Positions 7,293-16,171 are shown, counted from the stretch's first letter. The stretch: DNA of 30,685 bases from Anaerolineales bacterium (GCA_020060485.1 JAGVAB010000042.1:1-30685); one strand, 5' to 3'. Made by a program: numbers and translations. Notes: generated from the sequence alone by a model not told the origin.

Positions 7293-7899
7293 TCCGTCTC
7301 TCAAAATAGCCTGCCGCCAGTACCATCACCGGCGTAAAATACAGGCACCAGAACTCCAGCGCCAAAATCCCGAAGATATCACTGCCTTGTTCCGCGAATA
7401 GATTCAACGTCGGCATGACAATACTCGACAATGCAAAAACCCCGGCTGCCAGCATCAAATTCTTCATCCACCTTTCCGAACGGGTGCCCGCTACCACCGA
7501 CAAACCAATAAAGAACGTCGACAAACTCATCACGCCATACCCAAACAGATCCAGGTTGAACATCCACGAACCCGGCTGGTACGTCAGGGCGCCCAACACA
7601 TCCACCGCGGCTGTCTTGTGCAGCACGGTGGTAAGCTGCGAATAATACACCAGGTTGATGAAGACCACATACACAGCCGCCAGTGCCATGCCAAAATACG
7701 CGCTGGCTTTCCTTTCAGGCTCAGCCGTCACCGCAAAAGCACAGGCCAAGCCCAGATACCCAAACGATAGCACGATGCAAATTGCGTAAGATAACATGCC
7801 GGACAAGGTTTGATCCGGGATCAGCATGAATAATGCAAACAGAATGGTGCTGATTGCGGCAGTCCAGGCAGAGACCTGGCCCAATTTTTCGTTTTTCAT
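7279..7899 (-). CDS. Hypothetical six-helix membrane protein
   Basis: A 206-residue polytopic protein with about six hydrophobic segments (for example VSAWTAAISTILFALFMLIP near the start and FTPVMVLAAGYF at the end) and no recognised catalytic motif. The start is ATG 7899, with AGGAG 6 nt upstream; an in-frame TTG precedes it directly. The family was not recognised with confidence; DUF998-like proteins have a similar layout. It is the first gene of a two-gene operon with the TetR regulator, behind an operator-covered promoter. Such pairs often encode an efflux or membrane-stress protein controlled by its regulator, but the function here is unknown. Confidence 0.75.
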   Translation of the reverse strand: MKNEKLGQVSAWTAAISTILFALFMLIPDQTLSGMLSYAICIVLSFGYLGLACAFAVTAEPERKASAYFGMALAAVYVVFINLVYYSQLTTVLHKTAAVDVLGALTYQPGSWMFNLDLFGYGVMSLSTFFIGLSVVAGTRSERWMKNLMLAAGVFALSSIVMPTLNLFAEQGSDIFGILALEFWCLYFTPVMVLAAGYFERRNETS

Positions 7900-7917
7900 C
7901 AAATTCTCCTGTATTGA

Positions 7918-7943
7918 ATTAAGCTAACATACGTTAGCTTAAT
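7918..7943. promoter_or_regulatory. TetR-type operator 1
   Basis: A perfect inverted repeat, ATTAAGCTAAC (7918-7928) and GTTAGCTTAAT (7933-7943), with a 4-nt centre. It covers the edge of the -10 and the start of transcription of the membrane-protein/TetR operon, the typical position for TetR-family repression. Confidence 0.75.
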
Positions 7944-7970
7944 GATAAGCGAACAGTTGTTAGCCGTCAA
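7942..7970 (-). promoter_or_regulatory. Promoter of the membrane-protein/TetR operon with operator 2 in its spacer
   Basis: TTGACG (7965-7970) and TATCAT (7942-7947), read on the minus strand, are separated by exactly 17 nt. Within the spacer, TAAGCGAAC-AGTT-GTTAGC (7946-7964) is a degenerate second copy of operator 1, with centres 26 bp apart. Confidence 0.65.
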
Positions 7971-7984
7971 GAGAAATACCATTC

Positions 7985-8037
7985 CTGAAAAAGAAAAAAG
8001 GCAGGGCGGCGATTTTTTCCATTGCCCTCCTTGCCTT
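7985..8037 (-). terminator. Terminator of the GNAT-YoaP gene
   Basis: Read on the minus strand, AAGGCA and GGGC pair with GCCC and TGCCTT around a loop and are followed by TTTTTTCTTTTT. Confidence 0.65.
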
Positions 8038-8062
8038 CATCGATTTCGAAGCAAGCCTGTTT

Positions 8063-8809
8063 CTATTTTTCGAGCAGCTTCTTCAAATAGCCTTCATTCA
8101 GCAAATGCACAGTTTCAAATTCACCCTTGTAAAATACAGCCCAGTTATTGAATATGCAGGGAATATTCTTCGCTTTTTCTAAAGTATCCACCCTCACAAG
8201 TTCAAGGGCAACGTCATTTTCTGCACAATACGCTTCCACCTGTTGAATGCAGTTCGCAATATAGGGGCATTGCACGCTATAGTAAATCGTCAAGGTATCC
8301 GAATCAATTCGGCCTTGCTTCACACGATCAGCAAACCGCGGCAGCCTGCCATCAAAAGACAATGCCAGCAATTCATACTCTCCCGGCAAGCTCTCCACCG
8401 GCTGGAAACCAAACTGTTCCACAAATTTCTTGTCCGTAAGAAAAGGTTTCTTCTTCTTGCTGCTTAAAACACAAATCCCGGATTTGTTTTGCTGCCGTGC
8501 ATCCTGAATGCAATATTCCAGCAGTTCCTTGCCATGTCCTTTTCCCTTATAACTGCCAGATACCCACAGGCAGTAGACATACAGGTAATTCTCGCCCTCG
8601 ACTGGCACCCAGGCGGTCTCCAGCGGGGCATACTCAATGAACACTTTTCCCCTGGCATTTAACTTGCGAAATACATGGCCTTCCTTCAATCTCTCAGCCA
8701 GCCAGGTTTTCTTGGTATCCACCCCGGCTTGATGTTTCTTGTCTGCAATGGCGCAGCACACATGCTCGTTCGCAAGGTTCTCAAGTGCAATGTTCACATA
8801 ATCAGTCAT
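8063..8809 (-). CDS. GNAT-family N-acetyltransferase with YoaP C-terminal domain
   Basis: A 248-residue protein. The N-terminal GNAT domain has the acetyl-CoA loop YKGKGHGKELLEYC (about 87-100), preceded by the LYVYCLWVSGSY strand, and ends at EQFGFQPVE. The C-terminal region (about 170-248), with YYSVQCPYIANC and VDTLEKAKNIPCIFNNWAVFYKGEF, resembles the YoaP domain, a thioredoxin-like fold with a Cys-Pro pair (Cys181). The start is supported by GGGAGGG 6 nt upstream. It has its own terminator and no obvious partner. The acetyl acceptor is unknown. Confidence 0.85.
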   Translation of the reverse strand: MTDYVNIALENLANEHVCCAIADKKHQAGVDTKKTWLAERLKEGHVFRKLNARGKVFIEYAPLETAWVPVEGENYLYVYCLWVSGSYKGKGHGKELLEYCIQDARQQNKSGICVLSSKKKKPFLTDKKFVEQFGFQPVESLPGEYELLALSFDGRLPRFADRVKQGRIDSDTLTIYYSVQCPYIANCIQQVEAYCAENDVALELVRVDTLEKAKNIPCIFNNWAVFYKGEFETVHLLNEGYLKKLLEK

Positions 8810-8960
8810 CAGATTCCCTCCCTGATTTTAAAGGTGTCCTATCCAATCATCCAATACGCTAAATGTAAAAAAATCGCACAAACCAAAGGCAATTGTCCTG
8901 TCGACAACAGTACTCCAAATCCCTTTGTGCCCCCTTATCCGTCTGCGTGTTCCACTTTTT

Positions 8961-10193
8961 CTAGGTCTTCTTCAGCAATACCACCGTCTCAATATGATAC
9001 GTCTGCGGGAAAAGGTCAAACGGCGTGATCCGCTCCAGCCGGTAACCGGCGGCCAGCAGCCGCTTCACATCCCGGCACAGCGTCGCCGGATCGCAGGACA
9101 CGTAAACCAGCGTATCAGCCCCCATCTCCACCAGCGCATCCAGCGCCTGCGGTTTGATCCCCGCCCGCGGCGGGTCCACCACCACCACATCTGCCTGCAC
9201 TTCCAGCGTAGGCAGCACTTTCTCCGCCTCATCCTGATACAGAACCACGTTATCAAACGCATCCAGGTTAATGGCAAAGTCCTCACACGCCAGCGGCGAT
9301 GCTTCGATCCCGATCAACTGCTTCACGCGTGGCGCCATGAAGGCACTGAACAATCCCACCCCACAGTACACGTCCAGCGCCGTAGTCTCTGCCGTCAGCG
9401 GCAGCAGGTCCAGCACATGCTTGACCATCGCCTCCGCCTGGGCTGTATTTACCTGGAAGAACGATCCCGCGTTAAAACTGAACGGCCGTCCCCGGATCTC
9501 AATGATCCCAAACTCGTCCCCCGCCATGATCATCGGGCCTCTCTCGGGACTCAGGTACACCGCCGAAATCGGCAGTTCCAGCTCCATCTCCGGCGGCAGC
9601 TCATCTTCGCCTTCCAGCACCAGCATCTCGCCGTTATCTGCCTGCCGCAGCTCGATTCGCTTCAGACCGGGCACAGGTTCCAGATTCAACTGCGGCCAGA
9701 GCGCATTGATCCCCTCTTCCGGCAGAAAGCATTCCGAGATCGCCACCACCGCATGCGAGCGCGCCGCCTGGTATCCCAGCTGGCCATCCTCTGTTTGCGA
9801 GAACTGCACCGTGTTGCGATAATGCCACTCGGCAGGAGAAGGCACAACCGCCTCCACCGGCGGATCATCGATTCCGGCGATGCGCTGGAACTGCTCAACC
9901 AGCACCTGCCGTTTCACTGCCAGCTGTGTTTCATAATCCAGATGCTGATAATGGCAGCCGCCGCACTCGCCAAAATGCCGGCAGCGCGGTACGATCCGCT
10001 CCGGCGAGGCTTCCAGCACCTCCACCAGTTCGGCGCGCACATGCCCGCGCTTCTCCTCAACCACCCGCACCCGCACCTTCTCGTCCGGCAGGGCATAAGG
10101 CACAAACACCGCCCGTCCGTCTTCCAGGCGGCCCATCGCTTCGCCGCCATAGACCAGCTTGTCAAGTTTTACATCCAGAATGTTTTTCGTCAT
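8961..10193 (-). CDS. rlmD: 23S rRNA (uracil-5-)-methyltransferase, RlmD/TrmA family
   Basis: A 410-residue SAM-dependent RNA methyltransferase. An N-terminal TRAM domain (about 1-60) is followed by a [4Fe-4S] site with Cys71, Cys77, Cys80 (CRHFGECGGC) and Cys155. The Rossmann domain has LDVYCGVGLFS and the substrate loop DPPRAG. The catalytic nucleophile is Cys367 in YVSCDPATLCRD, and the catalytic base Glu402 lies in TYHIETV. The start is ATG 10193; an in-frame TTG four codons upstream is less likely. This family makes m5U in 23S rRNA (position 1939 or 747 in E. coli numbering) or in tRNA; which site is methylated here cannot be told. Confidence 0.92.
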   Translation of the reverse strand: MTKNILDVKLDKLVYGGEAMGRLEDGRAVFVPYALPDEKVRVRVVEEKRGHVRAELVEVLEASPERIVPRCRHFGECGGCHYQHLDYETQLAVKRQVLVEQFQRIAGIDDPPVEAVVPSPAEWHYRNTVQFSQTEDGQLGYQAARSHAVVAISECFLPEEGINALWPQLNLEPVPGLKRIELRQADNGEMLVLEGEDELPPEMELELPISAVYLSPERGPMIMAGDEFGIIEIRGRPFSFNAGSFFQVNTAQAEAMVKHVLDLLPLTAETTALDVYCGVGLFSAFMAPRVKQLIGIEASPLACEDFAINLDAFDNVVLYQDEAEKVLPTLEVQADVVVVDPPRAGIKPQALDALVEMGADTLVYVSCDPATLCRDVKRLLAAGYRLERITPFDLFPQTYHIETVVLLKKT

Positions 10194-10235
10194 TTTGATA
10201 TCCAATCGGTAACTGCACAGCCTTTCCAGGTGAGC

Positions 10236-10390
10236 TTACGACAAGTTGCCCATGGTGTAGAACTTCTTCACCGTGCTTACAGAATTATCCACTTCCTCAT
10301 TGTAATGCCTGCCGGGATAATACGTAACCACATCATTCACCACGGCTTTGACCATATTTCCATCGCCGTCATAAACGTACTCCGCACTCT
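10236..10390 (-). pseudogene. Remnant of an RHS/YD-repeat protein gene
   Basis: An open stretch of about 50 codons encodes YVYDGDGNMVKAVVN, then TYYPGRHYNEE and KKFYTMGN, the hallmark of YD repeats and of the RHS core approach region. It is preceded in the same frame by a short Thr/Pro-rich segment, common in RHS proteins of this group, and then by a dispersed repeat instead of more coding sequence. RHS proteins are usually far over 1000 residues, so this is a decayed fragment. It has no credible start codon or ribosome binding site. Confidence 0.6.
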
Positions 10391-10466
10391 GCAAAGGCGG
10401 CGGGGGTGTCTCGGTAGGGATGGGCGTAACGCCGGGCGTGACCGGGAGGGTCATCCAATCCGAATC

Positions 10467-10500
10467 CTTTCTTTGCGCCTTGGCGCCTTTGCGTGAGATT
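10467..10500. repeat. Short dispersed repeat (AAGGCGC/GCGCCTT type)
   Basis: The segment contains TTTGCGCC and GGCGCCTTTGCGTGAGA. In one frame of the minus strand it reads SRKGAKAQRK, a spurious peptide familiar from intergenic repeats of many genomes. It contains the small palindrome GGCGCC. Confidence 0.45.
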
Positions 10501-10525
10501 TCATGCCCGCCATCAATAAATCCAT

Positions 10526-12445
10526 CTATTTCAATTCCAAAATCGACACCGAACACGGCGGCAGATCCAGCCGGAAATGATCATGCGTGCGGATATTGGG
10601 CAATTCAATTTCCTTGACCTTTACCGCGTTCGGGTTTTCAAAGCTGTTGACAGCATCCATTTCCTTGCTGGAAAGCAGCCACCCGCGCCGCGGCTTGAGT
10701 CTCTCCAGACCGCTCAATCGCACCGCCAGATCCACGCGCTTATCAGGGTGGCGATTGATGATCCCCAGCACCGCCCGCTGCCGCCGTGCGTCACGCGTGG
10801 CAGTCACATCTATATACGGCGCATCCACCACCTCATCAATATTCCCCAGCCGTTGGCTGCTGAACACCGCTCCGCTCACCTTGCTTTCCATCACCACCTT
10901 CTCCATCTGGCGGTACATCTGGAATGGATAATAGATCGCCGTGGCGATGGCCTTGTTTTCATTGGTCTGGATCAGCGGCAGCACGTTCACCATCTGCGCC
11001 AGGTTCGCCATCGAGACCAGCTTGCACTGCCGCTGGAAAACATGCAGCATTCCCGCCACATACAGTGCATCTCTTTGGCTATACGCAATATCGTGCATGG
11101 ATTGCGCATCTTCCGCCGGTGCCAGCCACAGATTCCACTCGTCAAATACCACCCCGATCTTGCGATCTGGAGCACAGGTCTGAATCTGCCGCCCAATGCG
11201 CTGGATGATCCGCTCCGCGTCCAGCGGCGCAGCCACGACAGTCCTGTGCAGTTCGTCCGGGTCATACGCATCCTGCCAGCCCTCCCGATCTGGCTGGTAC
11301 AAATGGAAGGACAAATCGTCAATGATGTCGCCCGCTTCGCGCAGCACCACTTCATTCCACAACGCGCCTGGGTCTGTAACTGCCCCGCTCATCACTTTGT
11401 CCCCCACCGCCACAATGCGGATGCTTTCGTCCACTGCCCGCATGGCCGTCACAAACTCGCGCAGCCGCCTGGCATACCCGCCCGCATCGGTGGTACCGAT
11501 CTGCCACTGCCCCCACACTTCATTGCCCACCCCCCACCAGTGCACACCATAAGGTTCCGAATGGCCATTGGCCGCCCGCCGCGCACCCTGCCCGCCGCCG
11601 GCATCTTCATTGCAATATGCCACCCAGCGCGCCGCTTCCTCCGGCGTGCCCGATCCGTCATTCACCACCAGGAATGGCTCCGCCCCCGTTTCGCGGCAAA
11701 AAGCCATGAATTCATCCGTGCCCACCTGGTTGCTTTCCTCAGACTGCCAGGCCTGGTCAAAGCGCACTGGCCGCTGTCCCTTCGGGCCAATGCCGTCCTC
11801 CCAGTGGTATCCGCTGGCAAAGTTCCCGCCCGGATAGCGGATCACACTCGGCTTGAGCCCCTGAATCAGTCGCAGCGTATCCGGCCGCAGCGCCGCCCCA
11901 TCCTCTGTCCAGATGCCCCCATAGATGCAGCGCTCCAGATGCTCGATGAAATGCCCATACACCTCCGGCTGCACCTCGCCGATCACCTCATCCGCATCCA
12001 CCCGCACCGTGGCTTTGATCGGCCGCCGCAGAAACTTCGGCCAGCGCCAGCGGCGCTTGCCAGCCGTCTTCTGCCCCCCGCCCGCTGCCGGGCTTTTGGC
12101 CTGCAAGCCGAATGCCAGCGCTCCGGCCTCCACTGTGTCAATCCCGAAATGCAGACTGCCATCTCCCAGACCCTGCCCGCCCACCGAAACGGTCACTACC
12201 ACTTTCACCGGTAGCGAGAATGGCGTTTCAGGGCTGATATCTGCCCCGCGCACCACTTCCCCCGTCCCGGCCTGGATGTGCAAATCTTCCGATGGCACAA
12301 CCTTGCCGTTGACCGTCAATGTGAAACTGGTCACCGTTGCCGGGGCAAAGGTGTTGTTCAGTCCAAATGAGAAACCGTTCTCATCCGTCTTCAGGCTGTC
12401 CTGCACGAACAGCTTGCGCAGCAAAAATTCAGGTACTCCGGCCAT
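10526..12445 (-). CDS. GH51 alpha-L-arabinofuranosidase with extra N-terminal domain
   Basis: A 639-residue enzyme. The GH51 catalytic domain runs from about 145 (KATVRVDADEVIGEVQPEVYGHFIEHLERCIYGG in pieces) to the end. Acid/base Glu309 is in WWGVGNEVWG and nucleophile Glu436 in VVFDEWNLW, followed by the C-terminal beta-sandwich. GH51 enzymes release terminal arabinofuranose from arabinoxylan or arabinan. The first 115 or so residues form an unrecognised beta-rich domain (PEFLLRKLFVQDSLK, then TVNGKVV and VTVSVGG), joined by a basic Gly/Lys/Arg linker. No signal peptide is seen, so it acts in the cytoplasm. The start ATG 12445 has AGGAGAG 5 nt upstream. It is the last gene of the permease-GH31-GH51 operon. 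Confidence 0.92.
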   Translation of the reverse strand: MAGVPEFLLRKLFVQDSLKTDENGFSFGLNNTFAPATVTSFTLTVNGKVVPSEDLHIQAGTGEVVRGADISPETPFSLPVKVVVTVSVGGQGLGDGSLHFGIDTVEAGALAFGLQAKSPAAGGGQKTAGKRRWRWPKFLRRPIKATVRVDADEVIGEVQPEVYGHFIEHLERCIYGGIWTEDGAALRPDTLRLIQGLKPSVIRYPGGNFASGYHWEDGIGPKGQRPVRFDQAWQSEESNQVGTDEFMAFCRETGAEPFLVVNDGSGTPEEAARWVAYCNEDAGGGQGARRAANGHSEPYGVHWWGVGNEVWGQWQIGTTDAGGYARRLREFVTAMRAVDESIRIVAVGDKVMSGAVTDPGALWNEVVLREAGDIIDDLSFHLYQPDREGWQDAYDPDELHRTVVAAPLDAERIIQRIGRQIQTCAPDRKIGVVFDEWNLWLAPAEDAQSMHDIAYSQRDALYVAGMLHVFQRQCKLVSMANLAQMVNVLPLIQTNENKAIATAIYYPFQMYRQMEKVVMESKVSGAVFSSQRLGNIDEVVDAPYIDVTATRDARRQRAVLGIINRHPDKRVDLAVRLSGLERLKPRRGWLLSSKEMDAVNSFENPNAVKVKEIELPNIRTHDHFRLDLPPCSVSILELK

Positions 12446-12547
12446 CAATTCTCTCCTGCTATTCCCAATCAATCTGCATCTGTCGTCATCCCCCCCAATC
12501 GGCAAACCTCAATACCCGCTTCCCGTTGACGCCCGCCGGTGGAAATC

Positions 12548-14851
12548 TCAATGCACCACCACAACCCTTGTCTCGGTCCGCACTGGCACACCCTCCAGCA
12601 GAACACTCAATTCGCGCTTTTCTGCATCATACTGTGGATCAGCAATCACCCCGTCACTGACCTGCACGTCCCGCGGCTGGTCCATGTCATGCAGCACCAC
12701 ATACACCACTCGCTGCAGCGGCTGCCCCTCAAAACTGCCGACCGCCGGCAGCAGCTCCACCCGCACCTGCCCGGCTTCGGGCACCACCCGCAGCCTGCTG
12801 CGAGCTGCCGTCCCATGTTCATATCCCCGCGTCACCCCGTCATCCTCATATAGCACGCTGTCAGCAGGATACGGCGGCCAGCAATGCAATTCCAGACAGT
12901 CAAAACGATGGTCATCAGGGATATGCTCCAGCGGTGGGCCCATCACCAGCAGCGTACCGCCTTTCACCAGCAGCGGCAACCGCTCCACCGGCGCTTCATA
13001 CATAATCTCACCCGGCCCTTCCCACTGCGCCTGCGACCAGAAGTCATACCATCTGCCGCGTGGCAGCAGGATTTTGCGCCGCACCGCACCTTTTTCCACC
13101 ACCGGTGCCAGCATCAGGTTCTCCCCCAACATCACCTGGTCCTCCACCCCGGCCAGTTCTGGCTCCTCCGGGAACGCCATCACCAGCGGCCGCAGGATCG
13201 GCACGCCAGTCTGCATCGCCTCCCAGGCCAGAGCATAGTACGTTGGCAGCAACTGGTAACGCAGCCTGGCATAAGTCTTGAAATTGGCTTCCACCTGACT
13301 GCCATGCGACCACGGAAAGCGCGTGTTATCGATCCGCGGCGGTCGCCAGAAATAGCGCGCCACCGGGTTGAGCAGCGCCCATTGCGCATAGCGCATATGC
13401 GTCTCGGGCGTGGTCTTGCCATCCAGACCAAACACGTCCGCCGTCCAGTATGCAAACCCGGCCAGCCCCAGGTTCATCCCTGCCCGCAGCGTGCGGCGGA
13501 TGCACTCGAAGCTTGGCTTCTGATCCCCCAGGAAAACCGCCGGATAACGCTGCGATCCGGCCCACACCGAGCGGGCATAGATTACCGCCCGCCTGTCGTC
13601 CAGTGCAGCCATACCTTCATACATTGCCCGTCCGTAAAAAAATCCATACAGGTTATGATATTCCCGGCCATCCATTCCCAAAAACCCGGCCGCGTCCTCC
13701 GGCAAGTATTCCCCGTCATCGTTCTTGAAGAAGTCCACCCCCAGATCATACAGCGGGCGTAGTTTTGCGTTCCACCAGTCTGCCGCTGCCGGATTACTGA
13801 AATCCAGCATCCCGCCCCGCCCAAACCACCATGTCGCGTCCTCATGCGCCAGCAAACCCTTTTGCTGCGCCTCCTCATATTCCGGCAAAGCCCGCTCGTC
13901 GCTGAACACCATCCCCCTGGGAATATCCCGCACCAGCAATTGCAGAACAATGTTCTTCAAAAACTGGTTGCGCTGGTTGACAAACGGTGTCAGGATCAAT
14001 CCCAGGCGCACATTGGCCGCCCGTAAACCCGCCACAAGCCGCTTCGGGTCCGGGATCAACTCCTTGCGCCAGCGAAAATTATGGAACCGCTCCTCCCAGT
14101 GATAATCCAGGATCACCGCGTCCAGCGGCACTTCCCTCCGGCGGTGTTCTGCCACGTGCGCCAGAACCGCCTCCTGATGATCCTGGGGATAACTGGTCAC
14201 CCACAAACCAAACGCCCACAGGGGCGGCAGCGGCGGCCTGCCCGTCAGGGCAGTATACGTTTCCACGATCCGTCTGAAGTCCGGCCCGTGGATCAGGATG
14301 AAATCCGCCGGTGGGCCGTCAACCTCGATCGTCCATTCCCCGGCCTGCGGATTGAATTGCCATCGGCTTTCGTGACTGTTCAACAGAAAGAAACCAAAAC
14401 CGCGCGTGCTCAAAAAAAACGGAATGGTTGAGTAAGTCCGTTTGTTTTGCAGCAGGGACGGCGACTCTTGCACGTGCAGCCGCAAACTGGCCTCCCGCCG
14501 CATGAAACCATTGAACCACTCGCCGCCGCCGAAAAAAGCCTCCTCTGCCCCCATCTGGAAGCACATCCGTACCCCTGACGGCCCAATCTCGGCCGCCGCC
14601 TTTTCCGTCAGCAGTGAGCCGCCTCCCTCGGTGCTGATCTGTACCCGCCCGCCATCTATGGCTACACGCAATTCACAGTCGTTCATTTCTTGCGCAGCCT
14701 GCTCAACCAGCACATGCGCCAGCCACGGGCGGTCTGCGCTCCATTCTTCGCCCGCTTTGCCCAGGCTGATGCGCACCGCATTCTCTGCCAGGGCTTGCAC
14801 CCGCACCTGTCGATCCTTCCCTTTCAGGATGCGCTCTGATGGCTCATCCAT
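12548..14851 (-). CDS. GH31 family glycosidase (alpha-xylosidase/alpha-glucosidase)
   Basis: A 767-residue enzyme. The (beta/alpha)8 catalytic domain spans about 205-545. Nucleophile Asp378 lies in FFKNDDGEYLP, and acid/base Asp443 in FLGDQKPSFE. The KNDDGE motif is closer to the TDFGE signature of YicI-type alpha-xylosidases than to the WNDMNEP motif of classical alpha-glucosidases, so action on alpha-xylosyl groups of xyloglucan oligosaccharides is the best guess. N-terminal beta-sandwich and C-terminal beta domains are present, and no signal peptide is seen. GAGGAAGG precedes the start, and the gene overlaps the permease stop by 8 bp, so translation is coupled. Confidence 0.9.
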   Translation of the reverse strand: MDEPSERILKGKDRQVRVQALAENAVRISLGKAGEEWSADRPWLAHVLVEQAAQEMNDCELRVAIDGGRVQISTEGGGSLLTEKAAAEIGPSGVRMCFQMGAEEAFFGGGEWFNGFMRREASLRLHVQESPSLLQNKRTYSTIPFFLSTRGFGFFLLNSHESRWQFNPQAGEWTIEVDGPPADFILIHGPDFRRIVETYTALTGRPPLPPLWAFGLWVTSYPQDHQEAVLAHVAEHRRREVPLDAVILDYHWEERFHNFRWRKELIPDPKRLVAGLRAANVRLGLILTPFVNQRNQFLKNIVLQLLVRDIPRGMVFSDERALPEYEEAQQKGLLAHEDATWWFGRGGMLDFSNPAAADWWNAKLRPLYDLGVDFFKNDDGEYLPEDAAGFLGMDGREYHNLYGFFYGRAMYEGMAALDDRRAVIYARSVWAGSQRYPAVFLGDQKPSFECIRRTLRAGMNLGLAGFAYWTADVFGLDGKTTPETHMRYAQWALLNPVARYFWRPPRIDNTRFPWSHGSQVEANFKTYARLRYQLLPTYYALAWEAMQTGVPILRPLVMAFPEEPELAGVEDQVMLGENLMLAPVVEKGAVRRKILLPRGRWYDFWSQAQWEGPGEIMYEAPVERLPLLVKGGTLLVMGPPLEHIPDDHRFDCLELHCWPPYPADSVLYEDDGVTRGYEHGTAARSRLRVVPEAGQVRVELLPAVGSFEGQPLQRVVYVVLHDMDQPRDVQVSDGVIADPQYDAEKRELSVLLEGVPVRTETRVVVVH

Positions 14852-16142
14852 TTGTTGCCTTCCTCGCTTCCCGCCGGATCACCAGCAGCGGCAAAGCCGC
14901 CAGCAGGGTTGCCACTCCCGCCACCTGGAAGATCAATGGTGTGGGCACAAACCCGGCCTGCCCTTCCAGCACGATTGGGATGCCAAACCGCGCGCCCAGC
15001 CATCCGCCCAGCAGCGACCCCAGGATCTGCGGAAACAGCACATAGAACAGCACATAGATGCCCGCAAACTGGCCGCGTTTGTCATCGGGAAAGAGGTCCT
15101 TGGTCCACGTCATCGTGGCAATCGTCCAGGCCGAGATTGGCGCCAGCCACAAAATACCGGTGACCGTCAGCCACACAAACGAACGCGAAAGAGAGAACAG
15201 CACCAACCCCGTCGCCTCGCCTACCACTGCCAGCAGCCCCACTGGCAGCCGCCCCCAGCGGTCCACCAGCAAGCCAAAAGGATACGCCATGGCAATTCCC
15301 CCAATTAATATCGCCGCCGCCACCAACACCGAATACTGCAAAGTCTCCAGTTGAATATAATGCTGCAAATAGATCAACAAATACGGAAAAAAGATGTTCT
15401 GCGCCGTGGTAAAGAAGGTCACCGCCAGCAAGACCAGAAAAAGGTTGCGGTTCTTGCGCAGGGTCTTCCAGCGAAATGTGCTTGCCAGTTGAGTGCCATA
15501 GCTCTCCCTGACCGGCGGCAGGTCGCCCTCCTCCTTCAACAGCCAGCCACTGGCCAGCCCCACCACCATCACCAGCGCTCCAATCAGGTAAAAGAAAGCC
15601 TCATACCCCCACACTTCGATCAGCATCGGCGCCCCGCCATACACGATCAGGATCGCCACCCAGGTCATGATTTGCAGCACCCCCGTCACCCGGCCGCGGT
15701 TTACCGTCGTAGTCACGTCTGTCACGTAGGCGTTAAAAGCCGCATCATTGGCTGTCGAGCCGCAAAACGTCATCAGGCAGTCGAACAGGATCGCCATCCC
15801 GATCGCCACCCCCACCGGCTGGAATCTGGCCGATGTGGGATATAAAGCCGTAAACACCCCCCACGCCAGATACCCCAGCACCAGATACGGCCGCCGCCGT
15901 CCCCAGCGCGAGCGTGTACGGTCGCTGAACGTGCCCATCAGGATTGAAGCCAGCGTGGCCACCAGCGCCGTCGCCGAAACCATCCACGAGATCGGCCTGG
16001 GGTCAGGCGTAATACGGTTATACATGAATGTATTGAAAAATTGATTTTCCACTGCCCAGGCCAGTTGCCCGGCCAGGCCCAGCAGGATCAACCCCGCCCA
16101 CACAGACTTCTTCAAACCATCGCTTCTCACATCATTTTCCAT
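14844..16142 (-). CDS. MFS transporter, GPH-like sugar permease
   Basis: A 432-residue membrane protein with about twelve transmembrane segments. The loop DRTRSRWGRRRPY (about 82-94) and the repeat-related DRWGRLPVG in the second half are typical of glycoside-pentoside-hexuronide:cation symporters and related MFS sugar carriers. Start ATG 16142 is chosen because GAGGGTG lies 6 nt upstream; the in-frame ATG at 16160 has no ribosome binding site. It is the first gene of the operon with GH31 and GH51 and probably imports the short oligosaccharides those enzymes hydrolyse. The coupling ion and exact substrate are not evident. Confidence 0.87.
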   Translation of the reverse strand: MENDVRSDGLKKSVWAGLILLGLAGQLAWAVENQFFNTFMYNRITPDPRPISWMVSATALVATLASILMGTFSDRTRSRWGRRRPYLVLGYLAWGVFTALYPTSARFQPVGVAIGMAILFDCLMTFCGSTANDAAFNAYVTDVTTTVNRGRVTGVLQIMTWVAILIVYGGAPMLIEVWGYEAFFYLIGALVMVVGLASGWLLKEEGDLPPVRESYGTQLASTFRWKTLRKNRNLFLVLLAVTFFTTAQNIFFPYLLIYLQHYIQLETLQYSVLVAAAILIGGIAMAYPFGLLVDRWGRLPVGLLAVVGEATGLVLFSLSRSFVWLTVTGILWLAPISAWTIATMTWTKDLFPDDKRGQFAGIYVLFYVLFPQILGSLLGGWLGARFGIPIVLEGQAGFVPTPLIFQVAGVATLLAALPLLVIRREARKATNG

Positions 16143-16171
16143 CTTCTTCACCCTCGTCATGGCACGAAATG

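Larger units (their letters stand above)
10206..10525. other. Region of degenerate sequence between rlmD and GH51
   Basis: No intact gene is present. It holds a fragment of an RHS/YD-repeat gene and a short dispersed repeat, both listed separately. Confidence 0.5.

Noticed and set aside
8925..10496. 523-codon plus-strand frame across rlmD
   Set aside because: Arg/His/Gln-rich composition without motifs; antisense to rlmD, which has all catalytic residues.
10501..10556. Upstream coding part of the RHS fragment
   Set aside because: It is a dispersed repeat and the antisense of the GH51 C-terminus region, not RHS sequence.
10577..12214. 545-codon plus-strand frame across GH51
   Set aside because: Antisense shadow; no recognisable domain, and the GH51 gene has a proper ribosome binding site and active site.
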